Counted from the first letter of the stretch, positions 14,021 to 28,379 are shown. The stretch: 64,000 nucleotides of DNA from Chrysomallon squamiferum (GCA_012295275.1 CM022670.1:18123698-18187697), one strand, 5' to 3'. A program made the numbers and translations. Notes: generated from the sequence alone by a model not told the origin.

Positions 14021-14279
14021 GCTGATATAAATGTGTTATTGTTTGAAATATTGCAAAACAAATAGGCGTTGGGTAGTATCAGAAGAGAAAAGATGTTTTT
14101 ATCAAACAAAAATTTATATGCTTATAAAAAGGAAAAAAAAAAAAGAACGACGAAAAAATGTATAATAATAATAAAACAAAAACAAAATGAACAACAACAT
14201 CAAAACCAACGTATTTTCAATTTGTTAAGCATAAATGTGGTGGACGATACTTCTTCAGCTAATTTATATAGATTTATTA

Positions 14280-14442
14280 ACAATATCAATAGCAATAGCA
14301 ATAACAATAACAATAACAATAACAATAATAATAATAATAATAATCAATAAATAAATAAATAAATCAAATTAATAAATTTGAATCATAGACGTTATTATGG
14401 TTATGATTATCATCATTATCATCATCATCATCATCATTATCA

Positions 14443-14477
<35 letters not shown>

Positions 14478-14578
14478 TATTTATTTATTATTATTATTAT
14501 TTATTATTATTATTATTATTATCATCATCATCATCATCATCATCATCATTCATCATTATTATTATTATTATTATTGTT
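14280..14578 (+). repeat. AAC/AAT then ATC/ATT compound microsatellite
   Basis: (AATAAC)n/(AAT)n at 14283-14345, then (ATC)n/(ATT)n/(TTTA)n at 14400-14577. The two halves are partly inverse-complementary (AAT against ATT). Confidence 0.9.
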
Positions 14579-15255
14579 AAAGGAATGCTTTATAAATAAT
14601 AAAATACAGTTCAAGGATATTTTCACACAGTCAGTTATCGTGAATTAGTTCTAGCCAACAGTCTCAGCTTCACGCCAGATCTACAAATGACGTTAACGAA
14701 ACCTATACACTCTCGCGTGATTCCCAGATAGCAAACGTTAACAATACGCGCAGCGAATCAGATCTCTCGACAGAAAGCAATGCCAGTTGCAATGACCAAT
14801 ATCTGACAACGAAGGAGGACGAGAAAAAAGTTAAAAAAAAAAAAAAGTTCCGTCGATCCTGTGTTGAAAACAATTAATAGTCAACTATAAAACAGTTTTT
14901 GAAAAGAAAAAAACAAAAAAAAAATCCAGAAAAAAAAAAATCTGTTTAACGCAAGAAAGATCTGTTTTACGTCTCTCGTCGCGTTTTCGTCTTTTGACTA
15001 GCGATCTGGTGGGAAATAAGAAATTGCGAACGTTGAAGCACTGATGTCGGTCCAAGGATAGGCTTGTGTCAGAGACTAGATTGAACGTATCACCATCCAT
15101 TTGAGACGGATCGAGTGAGTACTTAACACAAATGTCCAAATACTAATTGAATTTTTCTGCATGTCGCTTCTCTTTCTATTTCGTTCATGGTGTAATGGAC
15201 TTTTTTTTTTTTTTTTTCTTGTAATATTTCAGATATATGTTTTAGTATTCAGATC

Positions 15256-15299
<44 letters not shown>

Positions 15300-15838
15300 G
15301 TAATAATGCATACGAAGAAAAAAGTATGTATTGTCAATATAACTGTTATTTTAATAACAGATAATTAATTGTGAATACAATTGTGAATATCCGATAATTA
15401 CATTGTTTGTTGTAGAGTATTCAATTTATGTCATCAATTTAACTAGCTAGTAGAATAGTAATTCTATAAATTATGATTCAAGCACGCTTTCTTAGACAAG
15501 CTATACTAAAACCAGGCTGTCCACTCAAATTGGTTGGGGTTTTCTTACTTTATTTAATTAGTTAAATACCACGCACTCAATTTCGATTCAATTACTATCT
15601 GCCTGTAATGAAATAATTTGTGAAATACAGTCCCGAGGCGTGCTGGACCACAGGAACAATTCTCATCTGTGCCCCCGCTGGACAAATTCCTGTTAATCGA
15701 TAAAAGTAGCCGATGGAGCGACGGCAGCGGATTTCCTCTCCTCACTGCCATTATTAGATTATAATTAATATTTTTACTATTATTACTGAACAGTGACTAT
15801 TGAAATATTTACTTATTTATGCGTTCTCTGTACTGCGG

Positions 15839-15957
15839 GTAAAAGAGAATGAACATTATTTTCTTAATTTGCAAAAACAACAGACACGCCGAAGAAAAAA
15901 TACACAGCTTGGGAGAAAAACAGATTGTGAATCTCGTAACACAATCCGTGTAGAGAT
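15839..15957 (+). repeat. Dispersed repeat, copy 2
   Basis: Second copy of the repeat at 9331-9452 in the same orientation, with small substitutions and an indel. A much weaker similarity (GAACAGACACGCCG) occurs near 28828. Confidence 0.65.
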
Positions 15958-16879
15958 TTTTGGATGATTCATGTTTGTTTTCTTTTGGTATTCAAAAATG
16001 TGTTATTTTTCACATTCTAGCCAGAGCTCCACAAATATTTTATCAAAAGTTTTTCTATGTGCTTTCAAACTGTAAGAAAAAAAATAACGTGAGTCTTTTT
16101 CCGCTAATCGATGTGATAGCCAATGAAACTCGACAGTCACTTTCCTTGCTAATATTATCATTATTCAAAAACCATATTTTTACAAGTAATAATCCATAAC
16201 AGAATGTGCTGAGGGATCGTTTAACATTCATTCCAATTTTCTTCTATTTTCACACTGCATGGTCTTGCATTTTTAGGCGGTCGATGATTGACATTTGCAG
16301 TTCTTGCCATTAAAACGCTTTCTTCCTGCATATACATTTTGATTGCATTATTTTTCCATGTTTTTCTTGGAAGTGAAAGTAGCCGTTTTCAAAGCCACGC
16401 TACCTATTCTGAAAGTGACATTTTGAACTGATGCCAAAGTTTAAAAACATAGACTACACATACCTCTTTAAGAAAAATTTAGAGGTCTGTTTTATGTTCT
16501 ACTGTTTATAAGAAGTTCATTTTTAGGTGATGTTGACGTATTATTAGTAATGGCTGTAGTAGTATCATTAGTAGATGTTGTCGTAGTAGTAGCAGCAGTA
16601 ATAGTGCTAGTTGTAGTAGTAGTAGTAGTAGTGGGATTGGTAGTAGTAGTAGTCATGGCTGTTGTGTTTACTGTAGTGATGACAGTTTTAAACAGATGAT
16701 GTTACTGAAGCAGTGTTTTTATTTATTACTCATATCTATGATTTTTGTTGTTTGTGATCATAGATAAGCGGGTATTTGTGACAGGTCATTAGTCGATAAA
16801 GGACAGATTACTAGAGATGAAAATGGAAACTGAGCGACAAGTTATTCATTTGTACCCACTTATCAATTTCCTGTTATTC

Positions 16880-16911
<32 letters not shown>

Positions 16912-17684
16912 TAATAATAATAATAAAATAAAATATTTAGTAAAATCAGTTATCCTTTTGCAAGTTTATATTCTAATCAGATTCAGCTTGTTAATTATGT
17001 TTATATTATGTACAAAAACAAAATACAAAAAGAAAGATCTATAATAATGCCATTGTCTAGTAAGGGAATTATTGTGGCTAATAAGAAAACTGATAATTTA
17101 AACAAAGACAAGTTATTATGACCATTATGCAGAATCTACGGAACTTTACGACTAGGTCCTGTTTAAATAAACAAAATTTCTTCGCATAATCAGGCGCGCT
17201 GTGTATTACTAATCTTCATTATTCGCGGTTAATCTACTAACAGCGCGTCATAAAGCTTTCGCTTGGCTGTATTCAAAACTCTCGTGAAAACATCTAAACA
17301 TTTTTGCCACAGCAAGTGGGTGCAGTTTCGCCTCCAGTGATTCTGTAATTGTCATGCCAGCTGAGTTGGAAAATCATACGGGATTAAAAGGTTTCTGCGT
17401 GTGCAGTGTAAACTGCTGCAGTTCGCATTGCCACGCAAACCCACGAGTCCGCATGCAAACACGTTATTAAATCACGAAGCGTCATCGTCGATATCGTAAA
17501 CATCCGAAAGACAGGTGGTCCCTCGTAACGTTTCTAACGCCCGGGGAGTCAGGTCTAATAGATAGGTAATTTGTAAGCCGAGCAGGGTGCGAAAATGTTT
17601 CTATAGTTTTTCTTTATGTGTCCTTTCTTCTTCTTTTTTTCTGCTATTTTTCACTTTTTTCTTCCTTTTATGAGCCTTTTTTTT

Positions 17685-17732
<48 letters not shown>

Positions 17733-18679
17733 CTGTTTGCCTCTCTTCCTTCATGTCCCTCTCTGATTTATTAAATTGATTTTCTTTTTCGGTTATTATA
17801 GTCTTCTTGCTACTACTTATTTTCCACTGTCGTTGTATAGGTGGTATTATATTTCTTTTTATTTCTCTGTGAAAGTATCAAAAGTAAAATTATATGTTAA
17901 ATTATTTAATAAGTATATTGTGAAAATATGAAAAGTAAAATTATATAGTAAATTATTTAATATGTATATATCCAAACATATGTCAAATTCACTCACAGAC
18001 TTAAATAAAAAAAAGAGATCAGTTCATCCTTATGTATGATTGTATTCATTTAAAAATTCATTTCAAAGTAGGGGTTTCTAAATTTTATTATAGCCCATGA
18101 TATAAATCTGTTTCATAATAATATTAATATTAGGTATCTTTTTTTATATAAAACGACGATAATAAAGAAAAAAAAAAGTAAACGGAAAAAGAGAAATCTT
18201 CTGCCGCATTCGACTACTGTTATAAAATGCAATAATGTTTTTTTGTTGTTGTTGTTGTTGTTTTTGGGGTGTTGTATATGCCCTCTTGTTGACAGAGAAG
18301 CACATAAATTGCTTTACTTTAACAAGTCTCAGACACTTGTTTTCAGCGGGAATAGATTCAGTGGAGGAGTGATAATAATAGCAGCAGAAACAAAAAATCT
18401 TTCTGTTTATTTTGAACGTTTTTTTTCTCCCTGTTTTTGTTCTACAGAAACAGCTGTAATCTGTATATCAGATTTGACAGTTCACTTGATGCAGAATTTC
18501 TGAAGGACTAGTTAGCTATGGCGATAATTTTACATGGGAAAACCACGAACTCACCTAGGAAGAATCTCGTTGCAATCATTTAAGAAGAAGTTTCCTGAAG
18601 CAGTGAATTACTGACTACAACGTTGTGTAATTTGTCACGTAGAGAATCTGATATATCAGTTTAGTGTGGTTATAGCATA

Positions 18680-18762
18680 CACACGCAATCGTACAAATAT
18701 TGAGACAAACGTACATAAACACAAACAGCAGTTACACGTACATAAAACATACGTACATAACT

Positions 18763-18821
<59 letters not shown>

Positions 18822-19050
18822 AAGATAACAAAATACGCCAAAATACACACACCTATACACAAACATATACGCGCATGTATTTGTGAATGTTGTTATTAAT
18901 GTATATATTTGTATACATATATATATGTGTGTATATAAGTATGTATATGTGGGTATTTATATATGTATGTGTATGTGTGTGTATGATTCTATATATGTAT
19001 GTGTTTGTATGTATGTCTCTTTACGTATGTATGTAAGTATATATATGTTT
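18680..19050 (+). repeat. CA-repeat and TATG low-complexity block
   Basis: Pure (CA)n at 18772-18813 flanked by ACGTACATA and TATGTATG-type sequence. Confidence 0.85.
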
Positions 19051-19079
19051 TCAGAATTCTTCACACAAACGGAAATACC

Positions 19080-20031
19080 TACCGTATATACTTGTGTACA
19101 AGGCGACCTTATGTATAAGTCGATGTGTATTTTAAGACCAAAAATTGCGTCATTTTAGGTATTACTTGTGTATAAGTCGACTGTAGATTCCAGGCACCTT
19201 CACTATTTTTAGACCAGTGTGACAGTGCCATGAAGGCCTACACTGTACGCCTACTGTAACATAACTTGCACGAGCTGTAACTTGCACGAACATACCATAA
19301 TAACGTAAATGCATGTATTTTTTTATCATCATCATCATCATTATTATTATTGTTGTTGTTGTTGCTGTTGTTATTGTTGTTGCTATTATTACTGTTATTA
19401 TTAGTATTGTTATTATTATTATTACTATTACTATTATTATTCAAAATGTATTTTATCGTCTATCGACATGAAGGTTACATTAAAATGAGCTATAGCCTAA
19501 ATGTATCATAAATAGTATCTCTTTAATGTAATAGGTCTAACATGGAGACCTAACTTACCGTTATATTTAGCCGTTCTATGATTTACAAAATTTGTCGGTA
19601 GTGGATATTAATGACGATTGCAATATTATTTCACCAAATTCTTTACAACTAAACAAGTGAGTTTTGTTTATGAAATTAGGACCGATATTTAGTGCAATTT
19701 GGCAGAGAAGTCTGCATTCCTAGATCACTGCAAGACGCCGTAAGGCATAACGCCGTACTGACGGTTTTCTCGCTTTAAAATGTATTTTTATGTCGTTAAT
19801 CATATTTGGTTTTGTTATTTAATTTTTCAAAATTTTTTATACGATAAAATTATATTTTTGAAAAGCTGAAAGACCGCGATTATTTTAGATGCATCCCGTA
19901 GCAAAAAATAGTCAAAATGGCGACTCTTCAGCAACAGCTACAAAAGCATTACCTATGTATAAGTCGACCCCCAAAATATTACCTTAATATAGTCTCCCAA
20001 AAATTCGACTTATACACAAGTATATACGGTA
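19080..20031. mobile_element. Putative non-autonomous DNA transposon with terminal inverted repeats (about 950 bp)
   Basis: The left end reads TACCGTATATACTTGTGTA and the right end is its exact inverse complement. Flanking TA dinucleotides could be a TA target-site duplication. Subterminal copies of TGTATAAGTCGA occur at about 19110 and 19168 and, inverted or direct, near the right end (about 19955 and 20006). The interior contains an ATT/GTT microsatellite (19324-19440) and no transposase frame. The superfamily is not assigned. Confidence 0.7.
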
Positions 20032-21692
20032 ATTATCCATGGCTGCATCTTCTAACGTAAAATTACAAATCTTCAAGCATCAAAAGTCATCTCCTTCATG
20101 TTTAACTGTATTTTAGGTAGGCAAACCAAAATGAGGAAGTATTAAAATAGAAAGAAAATTCATCTGCACAAAGTCCGTGATTAATAAAAAGTTACATTAT
20201 TAAAGAGATTTCATTTCAGTTTTTTGACAATGAAGTAATAAAGCTGCTTTTATTATTTCTCTTCCTTTCTTTCTTGCGTTTAAACGTTCTTGAGTGTGTT
20301 CTTTCTTTTTCATCCTTTCAATCTTTAATTTCATTTTTCTTTCTTTTATTTCTTCATTTCTTTTCTCTGTTTGTTTAATCTTTTTTTTTTCTTTCATTAT
20401 TACAAATGTATTTAAAACTGTTCAAATTTCATCATTGTTTCAATATTAAATGGACTATTTTATTATTGATTAAATCAAATTAACTTCGTGGCATTAGTAA
20501 AAAGGATTACTCTTCCTCAATAATTTCCTGATATTTATGACGATCGATTTGAAAAAGTACGTTACTTTTTATTTATCTGTCACGAGTATGATAGTCTTTA
20601 CGGCTAAAATTCGTATTTATTCTTATTGTTATTTAATATCAAGATATTCTGTAAATACAATAAGAAATTATTCGTTTTTATATTTTTACTTTAAGTGCTT
20701 AGCGTCTGGTAATTATACATATTAATATGTTTAAGATATTAATTCAAGTGATTTTCTATAAAATTTTAGCAAATGCAATTTTTTTTTTTACAAAGGAATG
20801 AAAAAAGTAAGAAAGACTCTTTATGAACATATAAACAATCTTCCTTACGTCTTATCCACCTTTATAGAAATATAAAATACTTACATAGAGAAACACACAT
20901 ACACACGTGCAAGCATGCTCGTGCATGTTCAAATACTTCAGTAGTTATCAAAATTAATGATCTGACGTTGTCTCTTCATATCGAGCGTTCAGACATTTTA
21001 CTTATGTACTGAGATATATTCCTGTCTTGCTTTGTGTTTATCTACTTTCCATCGCTCTGACTATCTATCACTGTGCATCTGCCTATTTGTCTTTGTCAAA
21101 ACGTGTATCTGTGGCTGCGTCTATCTCGCTACTATCTAACCATCTATTTGTCTGTCTAAACACGGTCTGTTTAACACCAAGACCTAACAGAACTCATTTT
21201 CACAGTCGGTTTGCACAAACTAACATTACAGTCCCAGCAGAGAAGTTTGGTTTCAACTTGGCTTGATGTTTTAATGCGTTTATTTTAAAATATTGGTTTT
21301 GTAAATGAAAACGTAAAACCATTACCATGTTCTTCATTGCAGATCGACTGCACAATCCAGGAAAACAAGCCGTTCGAATCGGTTTCTCTTGTCTCTTGTT
21401 TTTAAAAGTGTTTTGCATTTCATGTTTGGTTTTTTTTTTCCCAGACGTTTTATGCATTTGGTAGGAAAGCACTGTTGGATATTTGCAGTCTGTGTCTGCT
21501 TGGTGAAAGGAACGCTAGTAAACTGTGTGTTTGTGATGACTGTGCAGACACAGAGCTATGCTTGGTATGTGTTAGAGGTTATTGTATTGACGAATCCTTA
21601 GTATTCGACATTCTCTCTCTCTCTGTTTAAGAGGTTAGATGTCTGAGGTTATCAGTTGTAATATCTCTCATTTCAGTGAATAGTTTTTTTTA

Positions 21693-21720
21693 AATAATAA
21701 TAATAAAAATAAAAATAAAA

Positions 21721-21782
<62 letters not shown>

Positions 21783-21815
21783 TAATAATATTTTTTATTT
21801 ATTATTATTATTAAA
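21693..21815 (+). repeat. (AAT)n followed by (ATT)n
   Basis: About 25 AAT units, then ATTATTATT in inverse orientation, giving an inverted repeat. Confidence 0.88.
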
Positions 21816-22123
21816 GCTTTAAAGTTATTACCTAGGTATTTTTATAAACAATATAAGTTTGGTCCTATTTAAAAAAAAAAATTGTGGGTTTTTTCAAAAG
21901 ATATTTAAAAAGATGTTGATACTGAAGATAGTGGCTCCAGGCGGGTGCAGTGAGGCGAGTTATTTGTGATTTTCAGATATCAGTCGGTGAATAAATACGA
22001 AAACCAAAATATTCTTCCTCTTTACCTAAAATTTGATAAAATCATGAAATAAAGAAACGGGAAAGGTTTTTATTTTTAATTATTTTTAATCTACCTGTCA
22101 TAGGTTTTAGTTACATATCTTTT

Positions 22124-22272
<149 letters not shown>

Positions 22273-25064
22273 TTCTTCTCTCTCCTCTTCTTTTTTTCTT
22301 TCATACCTTTCTCTTCTTTTCTCCACTGAAATTCTCTATACAGATAACTGTGAATGCTATTCACTGCCATAAGGCCACTTTTTTCAATTTGCATGTTTTT
22401 ATATGAAAAAGAAATGTTCTGACGTCTCTCGCAAAGCTTTAACTCTAGAGACATAATGATTAAACATGAATTTCTAATAATACGTTTTAAAATTTGTATA
22501 GATGTGACTGTGTCTGTGTGTATGTATGTGCGTGCGTGAATGCTTATGCTGGATGCAGTCACAACTGTACATTATTACACTGAGTATCTGAGGTCATTAT
22601 TCTCGATATTGATTAAATTTTTACTAAAGAAATCTTTGCGCAGATTTCAGTCAGGGATTCATGTCAGTTCCATTTTGATAAAGATTTAAACATTTAATTC
22701 GTCTGTGACATTCTTCTGTTTGAAATACTGACAATTCAATTTTGGATAATCATTCGCTGAATGAGTATTTTAGAGTATATGTAGTTAAAAATCAACGTAA
22801 CCGATGTTTTTGAATTATATCATTTTAAACACTGACATTTCCATTTTGATTTAAATGTATTATACTGAAAATTAAATTGTAAATGTGCGACAGAATTTTT
22901 TGTGGTGATATGTCTCTTGTAGCGATAGCTAACTGAGATGCTGTCTATCTGCTTGAATGTCTCATTATCTGTCCTCTTTACTTTCCTCTATGTCTCCACC
23001 TTTTTTCTCTCTCTCATTCCCTTCTGTCTTTCGTCTTTTGTCAATGTGCCTTTTGATTTCTTCCCTTTCTTTCTCGTTTTCTTTTCTATTCTCTGACATT
23101 CTCCTCTCTCCGTTCATCTGTTTTCTCTTGTTATGTCTCTCTGTCTTTGTCTTTCTTAAAGCATTCTATCTTACTTGTCTCTCTTTTCTTTGCTTTCTGT
23201 CTCACTCATTTTTCTCAGTTCTTTTCTCCCTGTCACATCTCTTTCTGTAGTTCTCTTTACCAATTAAGACTTGATTATGAAACAAAAAACGAAAGAAAAA
23301 GAAAAAAAAAAAAAAAAAAACATGCTTTAAACAAATATATAGAAAACAGGTTACCCTGAATGCTAAGATATGTTAGTAGCTTTTAGACTCACTAGTACAT
23401 TTGTTATTTCTATTTCATTCTTATTTCAGAATCGGTTTCTGATCAAAGGTGAAGGATCTGAAATATATTAATTAAATAAACGTTAGTATATTTAAATATT
23501 AACTGTTATTACTTTAACTGCCTTTGGTTTTTGTTTTGGGGGTTTTTGGTGTTATTATTATTAAATTTTGATTATTATTATTATTATTATTATTATTTGT
23601 TTTTTTTGTACTGATGAATAATTAAGCAAGGGCTACCTAGTTATGTGGGCTGTTTTATATTCATCTTTCAGTAAACCTGACTGATAAAAGAATATTAGAA
23701 CATTGTGTCGAACATATGTAACAGTCTGTGTAACATTTGACTCGTTTTCATTTCTTATGTTTATAACAGTTTAAATGATCACTGACTTGAATATATGTAA
23801 TGACGTTACAAAACACCCAAATTAATTGAAATCTTTAATCTTACACACGTCTGCTCTTTTCACTCATTGAAGGTCTGTTCAAAAGGTTCATCAACAGATT
23901 TGCTTTTAAAATATTTCTGAATAAACACCACTTCGCCTTCTATCAGAAAAGCATTTTGCTCTGACCCATATGTGTAATTCTGACTGACATTCACGGTCGC
24001 ATTCGCTGTATGAGATATAATGAACACAAATTGTTAGTAACAGGAAAGTTGGTTGGCCAGCACACATCTTAGATCCCGAGAAAAACATCTGTTTATATAA
24101 TTCAGAACTCGTAAAGCGACAAAATGATTTACCATAGGATTCTGGACACCAAACGTGATAACCATTAAAATTGTAATGTTAATATGTAACACGAAGACAG
24201 ACTGACAAACAGATAAATACAGTGAAAAAGTTATAAACAAACAACAGAAACACAGACATTCAGACAGAAATGTATATGGAATTATGGAAGGATGGAGGAA
24301 CATTTGTAAATATTTATGTATTTTAAAGAAAAAAAAGAAATGGAATAGCAAAACAAATTAATAAAACGTGAGTATGTAAATTAAAGTTCAGAGAGACAGG
24401 CATATACAACAAATCTACAAATACAGAAAATTTAAATAATGAATGAATGTTCAACAACATCTCAACATATTTCTCTATTAACTGTTGTTTGTTGTCAGCT
24501 TCTAGGGGAGGGGTTGTAGGGGTTTTGTGGGGGGGGGGTTATAACATAGAAGATGAAACTCGCTCTACAGGTTAGTTTTATTATTTTCTGTATACTTTCA
24601 ACAGACAGGAAAGTAACTGTATTTGTTCATGAACCAGTTGATCCCATAGAAAAAGAACGGGAAATTGCCCAGTGAAGAATAATAGTTATATGGATGAAAA
24701 AAAAAAAAAAAAAAAAACAACAACAACCAGACGACATTCAATCTGGCAGAAATATTTCTGAAAACAAAAACAGACCGGCAACTCGCATTATAAGGTAGAT
24801 GTTTTTGAAACTTTTTTAATTTTCATCTAAATCAGTAAATTAAATTTGACAGAAATTTTTAAATACTGAAGCCAAACGAAACAGAACGAGTCTTTCCTTG
24901 CACTAATTTGACTCGAATCGTCTGCTGTTGTTATAATGATTTCAGACAGTTGTCTAGTATAAAGCTGTGTAAGTTTGTCTAATGCACAGTAAAACATATT
25001 TGAGATATTAATTCTTGAAAACAAAGAAACAAATTATTATTTTTTTAATTTAAAACATTATAAT

Positions 25065-25278
25065 AGTATCAGCAGCAACAGCAGCAGCAGCAATAGTGGT
25101 AGTAGTAGTAGGAGGAGGAGTAGGAGAAACAGTAGTAGTAGTATAGCAGTAATAGTAAACGTAGTCGTAGTCGTAGTAGTAATAATAGTAGAAAAGGTAA
25201 AAAGAAAAGGAATGAAACAGAAAATAAAGAAGAAAAGAAACAAAAAGAAAAGAAATTTGAAAATAATAATAATAATAA

Positions 25279-25317
<39 letters not shown>

Positions 25318-25325
25318 ATATAAAT
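25065..25325 (+). repeat. AGC/AGT/AGG trinucleotide and TAAA tetranucleotide block
   Basis: Degenerate AGC/AGT/AGG units (25068-25190), an A-rich stretch, then (AAT)n and (TAAA)n at 25262-25320. Confidence 0.8.
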
Positions 25326-26706
25326 TCAATAAAGAAAAAAGAAAACAAAATACGTAAATACATAATCTATATCTTCTTTTATATTGTTTCTTGATCACGT
25401 AACTGTATTGCAGAATAATAAGAAGAGAACCTGAAAACGAATCATAATATTAAAAAAAAAAAAAAAAAAAAAGGATAAAGTATTTGTCTGCAGAATGGTG
25501 GACATTCTTTGTAATGTGTGAATAGACGTATCACGTCTGAAAATGTTGTTGGACCTAATCAGTTGAATGAATTGTCTTTTCTTTTTTTTTTCCTTTTTTT
25601 CCTTTTTCATAATGAATTTATGCTTCGAAAGCGAAATCTATTTTACTGTTCATGCTATAGCCCGTCTTGTACATTAATTTGTGCACTCTTCAATTGTTGT
25701 TTATTGAGGTATTAGAATTCCAAACAGACAGCTCAAACAGGCGCTTCTGAAAAGAATAATCTTACACGTAATAGAAGCCGAATGTTAAAAACGAAGAAGG
25801 CATAAATGATGTATTGCGTAAAAAGAAAAGCTTAAGTATATATTATTACCCTCTTAAACGATTGTTTCCGAGAATTTCTTCTTCTTCTTTTTAAACAGCT
25901 TATTTAATGAACGCTAATGTTTACTGCGCAATACAGATTAAAATTGTAATAGTTTTAAATGATTGTTTCCGCCTGTTGAAGCACATATCAAGTTAAAGAG
26001 GAAAGAGACTTTCCATCTCCAACTGTGTAACACGTCAGCGATGTAATAAGGACAGTTAAAAAATGATTCAAAATCAATTCCTTCCATGCGTCCATCAAAC
26101 CTGACAACACTGGTTATTACAGAGTGAACGCAGTTAAGCTCTGTGTAATTAAAATAAAAGTAGCGTGGTTATCCCCCGTTATTAAAAGCTGTATAATTCC
26201 CACGTAATATTACGTTAGTGTAATTTGTTTCTAGAAAACTCTGTGAGCTTTAGTCTTTGTCATAACATTACGTCGTGTTGTTTGTGTCCTCTTATTACGT
26301 CATCACATTTCAGTGATAATTATTGGTTATGCTGTTTTGCTCGTTCTAACCAAAACAATTCACATTTCCATATTTTCTAATATTCCGGTTTGTTGATTAC
26401 GGATCAGTATGATAAAATGTTCAAGACATTGCAGATGATGACGATGATGATGATGATGATGATGAGCAAGGTAATGCTAACTGATGATGACTGTTAATGA
26501 AGATTATAATGAAAATAGTAAAATGCAATAAACTCATTGTTAACTTTTTGTACAAACATACCACAAGTCAGCGGTGAAATATTATTTTGTAAATACTGAC
26601 ATAGATAATAACAGATCCAAAAACCTTTTTTTTAAATGAAAAAATCAAAAATTATATTTTATAATTTTAAATATTAATTTTTAAATAAAAGGAACACATA
26701 TGCCAG

Positions 26707-26708
<2 letters not shown>

Positions 26709-26757
<49 letters not shown>

Positions 26758-26777
26758 TGAGTGTGTGTGTGTTTGTG
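26709..26777 (+). repeat. (GT)n microsatellite
   Basis: About 24 GT units with a short interrupted continuation. Confidence 0.92.
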
Positions 26778-27641
26778 TACACAATTATGTATATATGTAT
26801 GTTTGCAAATATACATAAGTACACTCACAGAAAACATCACATAAACAAACCAATCTTTAAAACATTCTAATATATGGTCTTCAAAAAGTATACATTAATA
26901 TATTTATCTACTATTTGTCATGTATACTGTACAATTAAATCACTTACGTTCTTTTATGAAACCTATAGTTTGTCAATTTCCGTTGACACAGTTTGGCAGA
27001 CTTAGGCAAAACGACTTGAAATTATAGTTTTTGTTCGTATTTTAATGAAGATTAAATATTCTATCATTAAGTGCCTCGCCATCTGTTTTTCTCTGTCTGT
27101 AATTTATGTCAGTCTGTATTTTTATCAGTCTGTCTTCTGTCTCTATCTGTCTGTCTCTCTGTCGGTCTGTCTGTCTGCCTATCTCTATCCATTTCACTAT
27201 CTTTATTTCTCTTCCTATTTTCTTTTTCTCTCTCACTTTCTACGTATCCTTGTCTGTCTTCTTTTTTGTTAAATGGAATGTGCTCTGTTCTACATAAAAT
27301 ACTTGATAATGGCATTAACTTGAAATGATAAATACAGACGCGAGGCTTTAAAAATATAGAATTTCTATTTCTTAAGAGAAAAGGATTATAAAGAGATGTA
27401 ATTGCTACCAATATTGTTAGAATTATACGAACATCCACAAACCTTAATTACTGGCTGTTTTACAGGTTATATTCATTAGATGGACAAATACAGAAATAAG
27501 ATGATTAAAAAATAAAAATGCAAAACTAAACAAGTTTCAAAAAAGAGGAGAGAAAAAGAAGAAAATACATACAGCAGTTCTTAATAAACAAAGTTTTGTT
27601 TTTAGTTGTCAGTTTGTATTGTAAAAATATAACTTAAGATG

Positions 27642-27768
<127 letters not shown>

Positions 27769-28379
27769 GTGTATATTGTAACAGCTGATACTGCAAAGAG
27801 ATCTCCAGAAGTCTACTCCTGCTGATTTGTTTGTGTTAAAGATACAATACACACAGCTTATAAGATCCTTGTTCTAACGGACAGCATTGCTGGTTTCAAG
27901 GCCGGCTCTAAGTTTTAAGTTTCATTCTCAATGAATCCATTAGTAATTGTAAACTTACACGACTCTTAGACAGAAATTCGACATGGAGGACACATGGTGT
28001 TCGAAGATTAAATCAAACGCTATTGCTGATTGCCTGGACCACGACAGCAGATCAAACCCTGGCGTTGATTGGTTGGTCAAGAACGACTAGATCAAACCCC
28101 ATAGTTGACTGGTTGAGATGAGAATGTTTACGCACGTGCACTGTGTTGAAGAAGATACAAGTTGGCATTAGTTGATATAATTAAAGATTAAGAAAAATAA
28201 ACAACAATAAAGTTGCTAAATAAAATGATAAACATGAAATCGGGGAGAGTTAAGGATGAAAGAGAAAGAGAGGAGCGATAAATATTCAAATTGGAAACAC
28301 AGACATACATTTACGTACAAATACACAGACGCAAACAGACAAACATGAAGACGTGTGTGTATACCTATAGAAATACATA

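Larger units (their letters stand above)
14021..19079. other. Gene-free stretch with complex islands
   Basis: No supportable gene. It contains AAC/AAT and ATC/ATT tracts (14280-14578), AAT (15256-15297), AGT-rich sequence (16545-16655), poly-A and poly-T runs (about 16890 and 17683-17726), and CA/TATG low-complexity sequence from 18680 to 19050. Non-repetitive islands at about 14640-14830, 15480-15770 and 17160-17600 may be regulatory or conserved but have no visible coding content. A dispersed repeat copy lies at 15839-15957. Confidence 0.6.
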
